A stretch of DNA of 64,000 nt, taken from assembly GCA_032027085.1 (NCBI GenBank), contig JAVSMS010000001.1:3369126-3433125 (forward strand), in the 5' to 3' direction. A program made the position numbers and the translations under genes. This document shows, one piece after another, positions 56,744 through 64,000 of the stretch (position 1 is its first letter; each line of letters starts with the position of its first letter). The notes beneath the pieces were generated by a model that was not told where the DNA came from, made no database searches, and worked only from the letters and a program-made list of their open reading frames with translations. Source of the stretch: Pseudorhodoplanes sp. (GTDB taxonomy: Bacteria > Pseudomonadota > Alphaproteobacteria > Rhizobiales > Xanthobacteraceae).

Positions 56744-57778
56744 TCAATCATCCGCCGGGGCGCGGTCGGCACGCGTGCGTGGCTTGTCGGTTCGCAACAG
56801 GCCGCCGGCAAGATCAGCCAGGGTCGGGCGGGACAGGGCCGTGAATGGCAACGGCCGCGTCACCTCGATCGCCGCAAGTCCCAGCCGCGCCGTGAGAAGG
56901 CCGTTCAGCACGCCTTCGCCGAGCCGCGCCGAAAGCTTTGCCGCGACGCCGTGTCCGATCATCTGCTGAATCAGGCTGTCGCTCGCCGCCATCCCGCCGG
57001 TGATCGCGAGATGCGAAACCACCTGTCGGGCAAGACGGATAAGGCCCAGCGTGCCCGGCCGGCCGCCGTAGAGCAGCGCAAGGCGTCGCGCGAGCCCGAG
57101 CGCTGTGATCAAGACGAAAAACATGTCGACCGCGGCGCGCGGGCTGACTGCCGTGACAATGGAGACGCGCTTGGCGGCGGCGCTGACCAGCCGGCGGGCC
57201 TCTTGGTCCAGCGGCGTCATCAACTCACGTTCAGCGAGTTGAACAAGACCGGCACCGTCGATGATATCGCCCAGATGGCTTTCCAGCCGGGTTCGGGCGC
57301 GTGCCAGAGGCGCGGCATGCCGCTCAAGCGCAAGCAGATCGCGCACCACAGACCGCCCGTCGGTCAGGTCATCGCTTGCGAGCACGTCCGTCGCCCGCTG
57401 TCTCAGGCCTTCGATCGCCTTGAGGCGGGACAGCCCGCGCACTTCGCGGATCAGAATGGCGAGTAGTGCAATCACCGCCAGGACGGCAAGCGTCAGGCCG
57501 AGCCAGCCAAGCGGGGCAAAGCGCGCAAAGAGATCCTCGATCAGGCTAGTCACAGCGAGGCCAAGTCCGAGCGACACCAATCCGCCGGTGGCCCACCAGA
57601 ATAGACTGCGCCATGACCAGGCGGGGCGGGGTGATGGGGTGCTCGGCAGCGCCGGCAATGCCGCATCATCGTCCGTGCGCAGATCGATCAACGACAGGTC
57701 ATCGTTGGGCTCGGCAACAACGACATGCGGATCGTTCGGATCGAACATCGCCGGCTTGTGTTTGCGTGGCTGGCTCAT
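56744..57778 (-). CDS. YcjF-like membrane protein (TIGR01620/DUF697)
   Basis: A 344-residue inner membrane protein. After an acidic N-terminal part come two adjacent helices (SLFWWATGGLVSLGLGLAVTSL, LGWLGLTLAVLAVIALLAIL), then the DUF697 domain with RVSIVTAVSPRAAVDMFFVLITALGLARRLALLYGGRPGTLGLIRLARQV. It pairs with the ycjX-type gene immediately upstream on the same strand (11-base gap), the same pairing as ycjX-ycjF of E. coli. The role is unknown, and the pair is stress-associated in enterobacteria. Confidence 0.86.
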   Translation of the reverse strand: MSQPRKHKPAMFDPNDPHVVVAEPNDDLSLIDLRTDDDAALPALPSTPSPRPAWSWRSLFWWATGGLVSLGLGLAVTSLIEDLFARFAPLGWLGLTLAVLAVIALLAILIREVRGLSRLKAIEGLRQRATDVLASDDLTDGRSVVRDLLALERHAAPLARARTRLESHLGDIIDGAGLVQLAERELMTPLDQEARRLVSAAAKRVSIVTAVSPRAAVDMFFVLITALGLARRLALLYGGRPGTLGLIRLARQVVSHLAITGGMAASDSLIQQMIGHGVAAKLSARLGEGVLNGLLTARLGLAAIEVTRPLPFTALSRPTLADLAGGLLRTDKPRTRADRAPADD

Positions 57779-57788
57779 GGCCGGTCCT

Positions 57789-59255
57789 TCATTGCAGTTT
57801 GTCGCCGATCAGAAATTGCAGCGTGCGATCGAGACGGATATGCGGCAAGGCGGGCGCGCCATTCTCGGCAGTTTCCAAGAGTGGCGGCCGGAAGCGCAGG
57901 AAACGGAAATCGGCGTCGTCCTGACCCGTGGATGCGAGCCCCCGGAATGAATTGCCTTTGCCTTCAAAGAACCCATCCGGCGTTGCCGGCAATTCGCCCG
58001 GATAGATCACCGTTTCGGTCGCGCCGTCGAATGTCTTGCCTCCGGCGATTTCGCCGGCCACGGGCGTGCCGACAATGGAGGCAAGGAGGTTGGCCCCGCG
58101 CTTGACCTGTGCCTCGCGTGTCGCGCGGACGGCGGCCAGCGCCACCACATCGATCTGCGCCCCGGAGAACTTGGCGCGCGCCACGGCGCGGTCGGTCATG
58201 CGCGAGAGGATGCGCTCAAGCCGGTCATGCGATGAGTGATGCAGGTGGTCCGCCTTGGTCGCGGCGAACTGGACGCGGTCGATCCGCGGCGCGAACATGG
58301 TGCTGAGCCAGCTATTCCGGCCGAAGTTGAAACATTCGAGGATGGCAGTCAGCGCGCGTTCGAGATCAGCCAGCGCGTCTGGTCCCGCATTGAGCGCCGC
58401 CAGCACGTCGATGAGGACGATCTGGCGATCAAGCCGCACGAAATGATCGCGGAAAAAAGGCCGCACCACCACATCCTTGTAGGCTTCATAGCGCCGCTTC
58501 ATCATCGCGTGCAGCGAACCGGGCGCCGCCTCGCTGTCCGGCATAACGTTGAGGGGTGCAAAAGTTAGCGCCGGCGAATCCGCAAGATCGCCGGGCATCA
58601 GAAACCGGCCCGGCGGCAACAGGCTCATGGCGAAGCGCTCGTCGCGGCAGGCGCGCAAATAATCAGTGAACAATCTGGCGGCTGCGCGCGCATGATCTTC
58701 ATCTTCCGGCGCCGAAGGCGCGAGGCCGGGATGTGACAGCCACGGCGCGGCGAGCGCCTTGCGTGGAGGCATATGCGCCAGCGTCAGCGTTTCTGCGGAC
58801 CAGGTCTCGTAGCTTTTCTCGATGAGCGGCAGGTCGAGCAGCCATTCCCCCGGATAGTCGACAATATCCAGCGTGAGCTCGCGCAACGCGCCCTTCTTTG
58901 ATTGGTATTCGATGACCAGGCGGATTTCGCTGATCTGACGGGTCGATTCCGGCCAGGCCCGCTCGGTCACCAGCGCATGAACATGCTTTTCGTAGTCGAA
59001 CCGTGGAACGGCGTCGTCCGGCTGTGGCGACAGCCGCGCGCGGATGATGCGTCCGTTCGAGGCTTCGAAGACGGGGAAGCGTCCGCCGCGCAGCAACGCG
59101 TGGATCAGTGCCGTGATGAAAACAGTCTTGCCGGCGCGCGACAAGCCCGTCACGCCGAGCCGGACGGTCGGGTTGAACAGGGACGTGCCAAATTCGTACA
59201 GCGCCAAGGAGGCGGCACGAGTCTGTTCGGCCACCCGGGTCAGAGCGTTCGCCAT
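57789..59255 (-). CDS. YcjX-family P-loop ATPase/GTPase
   Basis: A 488-residue protein of the DUF463 family. The P-loop is GLSRAGKTVFITALIHALL near residue 37; other family parts are RFPVFEASNGRIIRARLSPQ, LRELTLDIVDYPGEWLLDLPLI (Walker B/switch-like), YEAYKDVVVRPFFRDHFVRLDRQIVLIDVLAALNAG and VQFAATKADHLHHSSHDRLE (NKxD-like TKAD). It likely cooperates with the following YcjF-like protein at the inner membrane. No signal peptide. Confidence 0.9.
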   Translation of the reverse strand: MANALTRVAEQTRAASLALYEFGTSLFNPTVRLGVTGLSRAGKTVFITALIHALLRGGRFPVFEASNGRIIRARLSPQPDDAVPRFDYEKHVHALVTERAWPESTRQISEIRLVIEYQSKKGALRELTLDIVDYPGEWLLDLPLIEKSYETWSAETLTLAHMPPRKALAAPWLSHPGLAPSAPEDEDHARAAARLFTDYLRACRDERFAMSLLPPGRFLMPGDLADSPALTFAPLNVMPDSEAAPGSLHAMMKRRYEAYKDVVVRPFFRDHFVRLDRQIVLIDVLAALNAGPDALADLERALTAILECFNFGRNSWLSTMFAPRIDRVQFAATKADHLHHSSHDRLERILSRMTDRAVARAKFSGAQIDVVALAAVRATREAQVKRGANLLASIVGTPVAGEIAGGKTFDGATETVIYPGELPATPDGFFEGKGNSFRGLASTGQDDADFRFLRFRPPLLETAENGAPALPHIRLDRTLQFLIGDKLQ

Positions 59256-59322
59256 CGAGCGCTTACCTAAGCGCAGGGAAGGGTGACTTCAATTGCCAGA
59301 GAAGGATGCGGCAGGAAGAGGC

Positions 59323-59700
59323 TCAGTTACCGCGTTTTTCGGCGCTCCAGATTCCGGAGCATTCCCCTTTGGACGAGCGCCAGGTCCCGGAGCCGGATGT
59401 TCTACTCATTCGTCCAGTGCCGTTAGCGCTCTTGTCGCCGCGGGTCACGCTGACCCGGATTCCGCCACCACGGGCGACGCGGCCCTGAATGCGAAAACTT
59501 GAACTGGCCGGATCAGCATGTCCAACGCGGCCATGCTTGATGCGGACGGCATAGCGATAGCCGCGATCGCAGGTGCCTTGCTCGGTGATGATCAGCACGC
59601 TCCACAGCCCGTCATAGCTCGCCACCTGCGCCCGCGCCGGCGTTCCTGCCAGGATGACCAGCATTCCCATCAGCGTAAGAGTCCTCAACAAGCGCGTCAT
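59323..59700 (-). CDS. small secreted protein, function unknown
   Basis: A 125-residue protein with a signal peptide (MTRLLRTLTLMGMLVILAG, cleavage near ARAQ). The mature part has YDGLWSVLIITEQGTCDRGYRYAVRIKHG, two cysteines, and a Ser/Gly-rich C-terminal half (GTGRMSRTSGSGTWRSSKGECSGIW) that looks beta-structured. Such proteins are common in Bradyrhizobium relatives; no function is assigned. It stands alone between the ycjX-type and patatin genes on the same strand. Confidence 0.75.
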   Translation of the reverse strand: MTRLLRTLTLMGMLVILAGTPARAQVASYDGLWSVLIITEQGTCDRGYRYAVRIKHGRVGHADPASSSFRIQGRVARGGGIRVSVTRGDKSANGTGRMSRTSGSGTWRSSKGECSGIWSAEKRGN

Positions 59701-59742
59701 GGCCTTGTCCCCAGCGGAAATGTCTAAATGTCTAGACGTGCG

Positions 59743-61065
59743 TCATCGCGCAGCTTTGGTTGGTCGTGTGAAAAAGTCGGGGGGTTCATTTCGGAACGCC
59801 AGCCCGCTTTTGCCTTGCGCGAAACCGAAATCGAATAAAGCCTTCATATAATCAGAATCGAAGGGTCCGCGGCTTGGCGCGCTGAAGGCCTCGTCAATGA
59901 AGGCGAGGTGAAAGGGCACATCGCTTCGTTGCGCCAGAACAAAGGCGCGGTCAATGGCATTGCGGGCCACGACCTTGATCGCCGCCGACACCGTGCGCCC
60001 AAGAATGCCGAGCGTGCTGCGCTCCGTCACCTGAAAGTCGGTTCCGAGCTTCATGTTGACGACGATATAGAGATCGGTGGCGGGAAGCTTGAAGCTGCTT
60101 GTGCTCATCTGCAGGGCATCTGGTGCGACGTAGAATTGCGCCCCAAGGCCGCCGTCGACATGCATTTCGTGAAAGCGCGCCGAGCCGGCCTCTGCCGGGA
60201 TCAGAACAGGGGGAAACGCGCCCGGAATGCTGATCGCGGCCATGAGAATCTCGCGAACGAGTTCGAGCGCCTGCTGATCGCCTTTGCTGGCGATGGCGCC
60301 GATATCCCAGGCGACAGGCCGGCCAGCATCGAGGTTGGTGGTCAGAACGAACAGTCTGCGACCGCGCCTGTGCTCGGCGGCAACATCCGCAAGCAATTCC
60401 TTCGTAAACTGTTTTGCGACAAGCTCCTTCAGCGGCCAGGTGTCGAGCAGACTTTCGCCTTTGCCGCCGATCTCGAAGATGTCAGTGGCATTGATGGTTG
60501 TGTAGGCCGCGCGCAACTGGTCGTCGTATTTCGTGCCGGCAAATATAAAGGGCGCCATCAAGGCGCCCGTGCTGACGCCGGTGATGACTGAGAATTCCGG
60601 CCGCGTGCCCGCGGCGCTCCAGCCGGCGAGCAGGCCGGCGCCATAGGCGCCATCCTCGCCCCCGGTCGACAGGATCAGCCAGGGGCCGGAGGTCTGCGGC
60701 AACGCCCGGATAAAGTCCTGCGGTGAATCGGCCCAGAACCGTGCGTTCGGAATTCCCGGGATCACAGCCGCCGCCTGATCGGCTGCCGTGAATTCCTGCC
60801 GCGGAGCGATGGTGGGCTCTTCCGTCTTGGAGGACGGCGCGCGTTTTTGCGTTTTCTTGGCAGGGCCCTTTTGTATCTTCCTGCCAGATCGCTCCTGGCC
60901 GGAAAATTCGAGGAGGGGATCAGTTCGTGCGGAGGGCGATGCCAAATCCACGGCCCGGCTGGGCCGGGCATTTGCGGCGTTCAGGTCAAGAAAGACCGCC
61001 CCCATCAGTAGGGCTGAGAACAGGCCCGTCAGACTGACCATTGATGTCATCAAATGAGTCCGCAT
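59743..61065 (-). CDS. patatin-like phospholipase, exported
   Basis: A 440-residue protein. The start at 61065 (MRTHLMTSMVSLTGLFSALL) gives a signal sequence; a longer frame to 61380 runs over the nuoA promoter and is rejected. A basic linker (about 60-80) precedes the patatin domain. The oxyanion loop is STGGEDGAYGAGLL, the nucleophile Ser165 lies in ITGVSTGALM and the catalytic Asp304 in HVDGGLGAQF, so the Ser-Asp dyad is intact. The enzyme would hydrolyse acyl ester bonds of phospholipids. The N-terminal signal and location outside any operon suggest a periplasmic or surface role. Confidence 0.87.
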   Translation of the reverse strand: MRTHLMTSMVSLTGLFSALLMGAVFLDLNAANARPSRAVDLASPSARTDPLLEFSGQERSGRKIQKGPAKKTQKRAPSSKTEEPTIAPRQEFTAADQAAAVIPGIPNARFWADSPQDFIRALPQTSGPWLILSTGGEDGAYGAGLLAGWSAAGTRPEFSVITGVSTGALMAPFIFAGTKYDDQLRAAYTTINATDIFEIGGKGESLLDTWPLKELVAKQFTKELLADVAAEHRRGRRLFVLTTNLDAGRPVAWDIGAIASKGDQQALELVREILMAAISIPGAFPPVLIPAEAGSARFHEMHVDGGLGAQFYVAPDALQMSTSSFKLPATDLYIVVNMKLGTDFQVTERSTLGILGRTVSAAIKVVARNAIDRAFVLAQRSDVPFHLAFIDEAFSAPSRGPFDSDYMKALFDFGFAQGKSGLAFRNEPPDFFTRPTKAAR

Positions 61066-61378
61066 CGCGGTAATTTTGTAACAGGTGGTTCCACATGGCA
61101 ATTCGGCACGGGTGCCGGCGGCTTTCATCCACATACGAAAGTTGATGCCCACAGTTTCAGAGAATGGTGGCAGGGCTGGGACACGGGAACGCTTGTTATT
61201 GTGTATGCACTGGGGTAAAGGGTCGCGCGTTCCCGCCGCGTCGCCATTTCGCACCGATTCCGGGGCTGTTTCGTGCTGGCGCCGTCCCACTGGCCGGCTG
61301 TGGTCCGGGGCGGGATTCCGCAAGGCGCGGGCGGCTATCCGTCCGCGCTCAGTCACTGAGGTGCGAGGCAGGGTCGGC
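61066..61378. other. divergent intergenic region between patatin gene and nuoA
   Basis: The 313-base gap should hold the nuo promoter and the patatin promoter. A 9-bp perfect inverted repeat CGGGAACGC (61184-61192) / GCGTTCCCG (61227-61235) flanks a segment with TTGTTA (61193-61198) and a weak TAAAGG 17 bases later, a possible promoter under a regulator. No gene accepted; long frames here are extensions of nuoA and of the patatin gene. Confidence 0.45.
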
Positions 61379-61744
61379 ATGAGCGAGCTTCTTCAGCAAT
61401 ATCTCCCGCTCGTGGTTTTCATTGCCGTTGCGCTGGGCCTGAGCGCCGCATTGCTGATCGCTCCCTTCATTGTCGCCTACAAGCAGCCGGATCCAGAAAA
61501 GTTGTCCGCATATGAATGCGGTTTCAATGCGTTCGATGACGCACGTATGAAATTCGACGTTCGCTTTTATCTGGTCGCCATCCTGTTCATCATTTTCGAT
61601 CTGGAAGTCGCCTTCCTGTTCCCGTGGGCGGTGGCGTTCGGCAAGCTCGGTTTGTTCGGCTTCTGGTCGATGATGGTCTTTCTTGCGGTCCTGACCATCG
61701 GCTTTATCTATGAGTGGAAGAAGGGGGCGCTGGAATGGGATTGA
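61379..61744 (+). CDS. nuoA: NADH-quinone oxidoreductase subunit A
   Basis: A 121-residue, three-helix membrane subunit of complex I. It starts [20 protein letters not shown] and contains [48 protein letters not shown], the family signature with the conserved Cys and the acidic FDLE. The ATG at 61379 is preferred to upstream in-frame codons. First gene of the nuo operon. Confidence 0.98.
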   Translation: MSELLQQYLPLVVFIAVALGLSAALLIAPFIVAYKQPDPEKLSAYECGFNAFDDARMKFDVRFYLVAILFIIFDLEVAFLFPWAVAFGKLGLFGFWSMMVFLAVLTIGFIYEWKKGALEWD

Positions 61745-61766
61745 GCGCGCACCCTGGGAATATCAA

Positions 61767-62330
61767 ATGAGCGCGGTTATTGCTCCCGCCGCCAAAGGCA
61801 TCATCGATCCGCGGACCGGAAAGCCGGCCGGCACGGATGATCCATTCTATGTCGGATTGAACCACGAGCTCTCCGACAAGGGATTCCTCGTCACCACCGC
61901 CGACGATCTCGTGACATGGGCGCGTACCGGCTCGCTGATGTGGATGACCTTCGGTCTCGCCTGCTGCGCGGTTGAGATGATGCAGATGTCGATGCCGCGC
62001 TACGACGCCGAGCGCTTCGGATTCGCGCCGCGCGCCTCGCCCCGGCAATCCGATGTGATGATCGTGGCCGGCACGTTGACGAACAAAATGGCGCCGGCTT
62101 TGCGCAAGGTCTATGACCAGATGCCGGAGCCGCGCTACGTGATCTCGATGGGATCATGCGCCAATGGCGGCGGCTATTATCACTATTCCTATTCGGTCGT
62201 ACGCGGCTGTGACCGCATCGTGCCGGTTGACATCTACGTCCCAGGCTGTCCGCCCACGGCGGAGGCGCTGCTCTACGGCGTTCTGCTGCTGCAGAAGAAA
62301 ATCCGCCGCGTTGGCACGATCGAGCGCTGA
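61767..62330 (+). CDS. nuoB: NADH-quinone oxidoreductase subunit B
   Basis: A 187-residue peripheral subunit that holds the N2 [4Fe-4S] cluster. The ligands are the double Cys in [13 protein letters not shown], Cys in [12 protein letters not shown] and Cys in [14 protein letters not shown]. The start at 61767 ([14 protein letters not shown]) is chosen by homology. It follows nuoA by 22 bases. Confidence 0.98.
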   Translation: MSAVIAPAAKGIIDPRTGKPAGTDDPFYVGLNHELSDKGFLVTTADDLVTWARTGSLMWMTFGLACCAVEMMQMSMPRYDAERFGFAPRASPRQSDVMIVAGTLTNKMAPALRKVYDQMPEPRYVISMGSCANGGGYYHYSYSVVRGCDRIVPVDIYVPGCPPTAEALLYGVLLLQKKIRRVGTIER

Positions 62331-62339
62331 AGGTCGGTA

Positions 62340-62963
62340 ATGCAGGATAAGCTTTCAGCTCTCGGTCAGACGATTGCCGACGCGGTTGCGGGATCGGTTA
62401 TCGGACACGCCGTTGCGACCGGCGAACTCACCGTCACGGTGAAGGCGCAGGATATCGTCAAGGTCATGCGCTTCGTGCGCGACGATCCCCGCTGCCAGTT
62501 CGTGTGCTTTATCGATGCGACCGCGGTCGACTGGCCGGCCCGCGAAAAGCGTTTCGATGTCGTCTATCATCTGTTGTCGCCGAAGCTGAACGCGCGCATC
62601 CGCGTGAAGCTGGAAACTGATGAAGCGACTCCTGTGCCTTCCATCATCGAGGTGTTTCCGGGAGCCGACTGGTTCGAGCGCGAACTGTACGATCTTTACG
62701 GCGTGCTCATCACCGGCCACCCGGACATGCGCCGCCTGCTCACCGACTACGGCTTCGAAGGCCATCCCTTGCGCAAGGATTTCCCTCTCACCGGCTTTGT
62801 CGAGGTGCGCTGGGATGATTCGGTCAAGCGCGTGGTCTATGAGCCGGTGCGCCTGAACCAGGAATTCCGCAATTTTGATTTCCTGTCGCCCTGGGAAGGC
62901 ACTGACTACCCTTTGCCGGGCGACGAGAAGGCCCAGGACGGGAAAGCCGGGAAGGGTAGCTGA
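62340..62963 (+). CDS. nuoC: NADH-quinone oxidoreductase subunit C
   Basis: A 207-residue 30-kDa-type subunit: [48 protein letters not shown], then [35 protein letters not shown], the hallmark of NuoC. It is separate from nuoD, as usual in alphaproteobacteria, but nuoD does not follow directly: two other genes lie between. Confidence 0.98.
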   Translation: MQDKLSALGQTIADAVAGSVIGHAVATGELTVTVKAQDIVKVMRFVRDDPRCQFVCFIDATAVDWPAREKRFDVVYHLLSPKLNARIRVKLETDEATPVPSIIEVFPGADWFERELYDLYGVLITGHPDMRRLLTDYGFEGHPLRKDFPLTGFVEVRWDDSVKRVVYEPVRLNQEFRNFDFLSPWEGTDYPLPGDEKAQDGKAGKGS

Positions 62964-62964
62964 C

Positions 62965-63389
62965 GTGAAAGAAACCCTGAAACCGGGCCTCAAGCATCGC
63001 TTTAACTACCGTGTCCCGGACAACAAGACTGTTCCGCATCTCTATCCGGAAGCGGCGGATTTCCAGACCATGCCCCGGGTCCTCGCCACCGGCTATATGG
63101 TCGGATTGTTTGAATGGGCCTGCATCGACCTGATGAAGGAGCATCTCGATCCGGGCGAGGGCAGCTTGGGTATCCATGTTGACTTCAGTCATCTCGCAGC
63201 GACGCCGCCCGGGCTAACGGTGACGGTCGAGGCCGAATGCACCGCCGTCGACGGCAAGCGTTTGACCTTCCATGTGCGCGGCCATGATGGCGTCGACGTC
63301 ATCGGCGAGGGCCGTCATGAGCGCGCAGTGGTGACCTGGGACAAGTTTAATGCGCGGGTCGCGGATAAAGCGGCCAAGGCAAGAGTGGC

Positions 63390-63393
<4 letters not shown>
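62965..63393 (+). CDS. FlK-like thioesterase family protein inserted in the nuo operon
   Basis: A 142-residue hotdog-fold protein from GTG 62965 (MKETLKPGLKHRFNYRVPDN), one base after the nuoC stop. It has ATGYMVGLFEWACIDLMKEHLDPGEGSLGIHVDFSHLAATPPGLTVTVEAECTAVDGKRLTFHVRGHDGVDVIGEGRHERAVV, as in the fluoroacetyl-CoA thioesterase-like family with its E-H pair. It would cleave a small acyl-CoA. It is not a complex I subunit. Its stop overlaps the start of the next gene (ATGATG), and it is on the same strand, so it is transcribed with nuo. Confidence 0.83.

Positions 63394-64000
<607 letters not shown>

Noticed and set aside
61085-61378. Long N-terminal extensions of nuoA (plus) and the patatin gene (minus)
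   Set aside because: Both run through the shared intergenic region; homology of nuoA starts at MSELLQQY and the patatin signal peptide starts at 61065.

Overview
This 64 kb window is a gene-dense, GC-rich chromosomal segment of an alphaproteobacterium. Gene content and order point to the Hyphomicrobiales near Bradyrhizobium, Rhodopseudomonas and Xanthobacteraceae (inference; no search was run). Signs are an LdtR-type MarR regulator beside an L,D-transpeptidase, the block glyA-nrdR-ribD-ribE-ribH-nusB-thiL, the block yceD-like/plsX/fabH/ihfA/MerR, the proteostasis block tig-clpP-clpX-lon, and a nuo operon. It reads as core chromosome. I see no integrase, transposase, CRISPR array or prophage.

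Layout. 1-2.8 kb: end of a 3-hydroxyisobutyrate dehydrogenase gene, ldtR, an L,D-transpeptidase and a small conserved ORF. 2.9-8.5 kb: one-carbon, riboflavin and thiamine metabolism with nrdR and nusB. 8.5-11.1 kb: an FMN alpha-hydroxy-acid dehydrogenase and an MFS transporter. 11.1-11.9 kb: a large non-coding interval with a REP-like repeat and a promoter-headed, hairpin-rich block. 11.9-19.2 kb: H+-pyrophosphatase, bamE, a cytochrome bc1 assembly chaperone, DUF177, plsX-fabH, ihfA, a MerR regulator and tRNA-Pro. 19.2-31.9 kb: a Wzx/Wzy-type exopolysaccharide locus. 31.9-41.8 kb: heme A synthase, metY, a CoA-binding protein, an ECHDC3-like protein, a thioesterase, rplM-rpsI, a diguanylate cyclase and glnBA. 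42-45.3 kb: NAD(P)HX repair enzyme, a multicopper oxidase and tRNA-Leu. 45.4-52.1 kb: tig, clpP, clpX, lon and tRNA-Val. 52.5-61.1 kb: a secreted tandem-repeat protein, a DUF4344 metallopeptidase, HU, tRNA-Asp, a sulfatase-fold membrane enzyme, the ycjF/ycjX pair and a patatin. 61.4-64 kb: nuoA, nuoB, nuoC, two unrelated genes, then the start of nuoD.

How the genes work together. The polysaccharide locus holds the parts of a complete Wzx/Wzy pathway: initiating phosphotransferase, two glycosyltransferases, flippase, polymerase, outer-membrane export protein and co-polymerase, plus acetyltransferase-like and deacetylase decorating enzymes. Its co-polymerase has an ATPase-like domain without the P-loop lysine or a tyrosine tail. 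glnB and glnA look like a nitrogen-regulated pair behind a well-formed sigma-54 promoter. The proteostasis genes run in the usual order.

Most interesting signals: (1) the candidate structured RNA starting at about 11281, where a sigma-70-like promoter predicts a start exactly at the 5' strand of a perfect stem; (2) a 37-bp double palindrome at 41948-41984 between glnB and the NAD(P)HX gene, at enhancer distance from the sigma-54 promoter; (3) a secreted protein made of eight RPENPPG-x repeats next to a secreted metallopeptidase; (4) the kinase-dead co-polymerase; (5) two unrelated genes set between nuoC and nuoD. Gene starts were adjusted where homology, promoters or ribosome-binding sites favoured an internal start.
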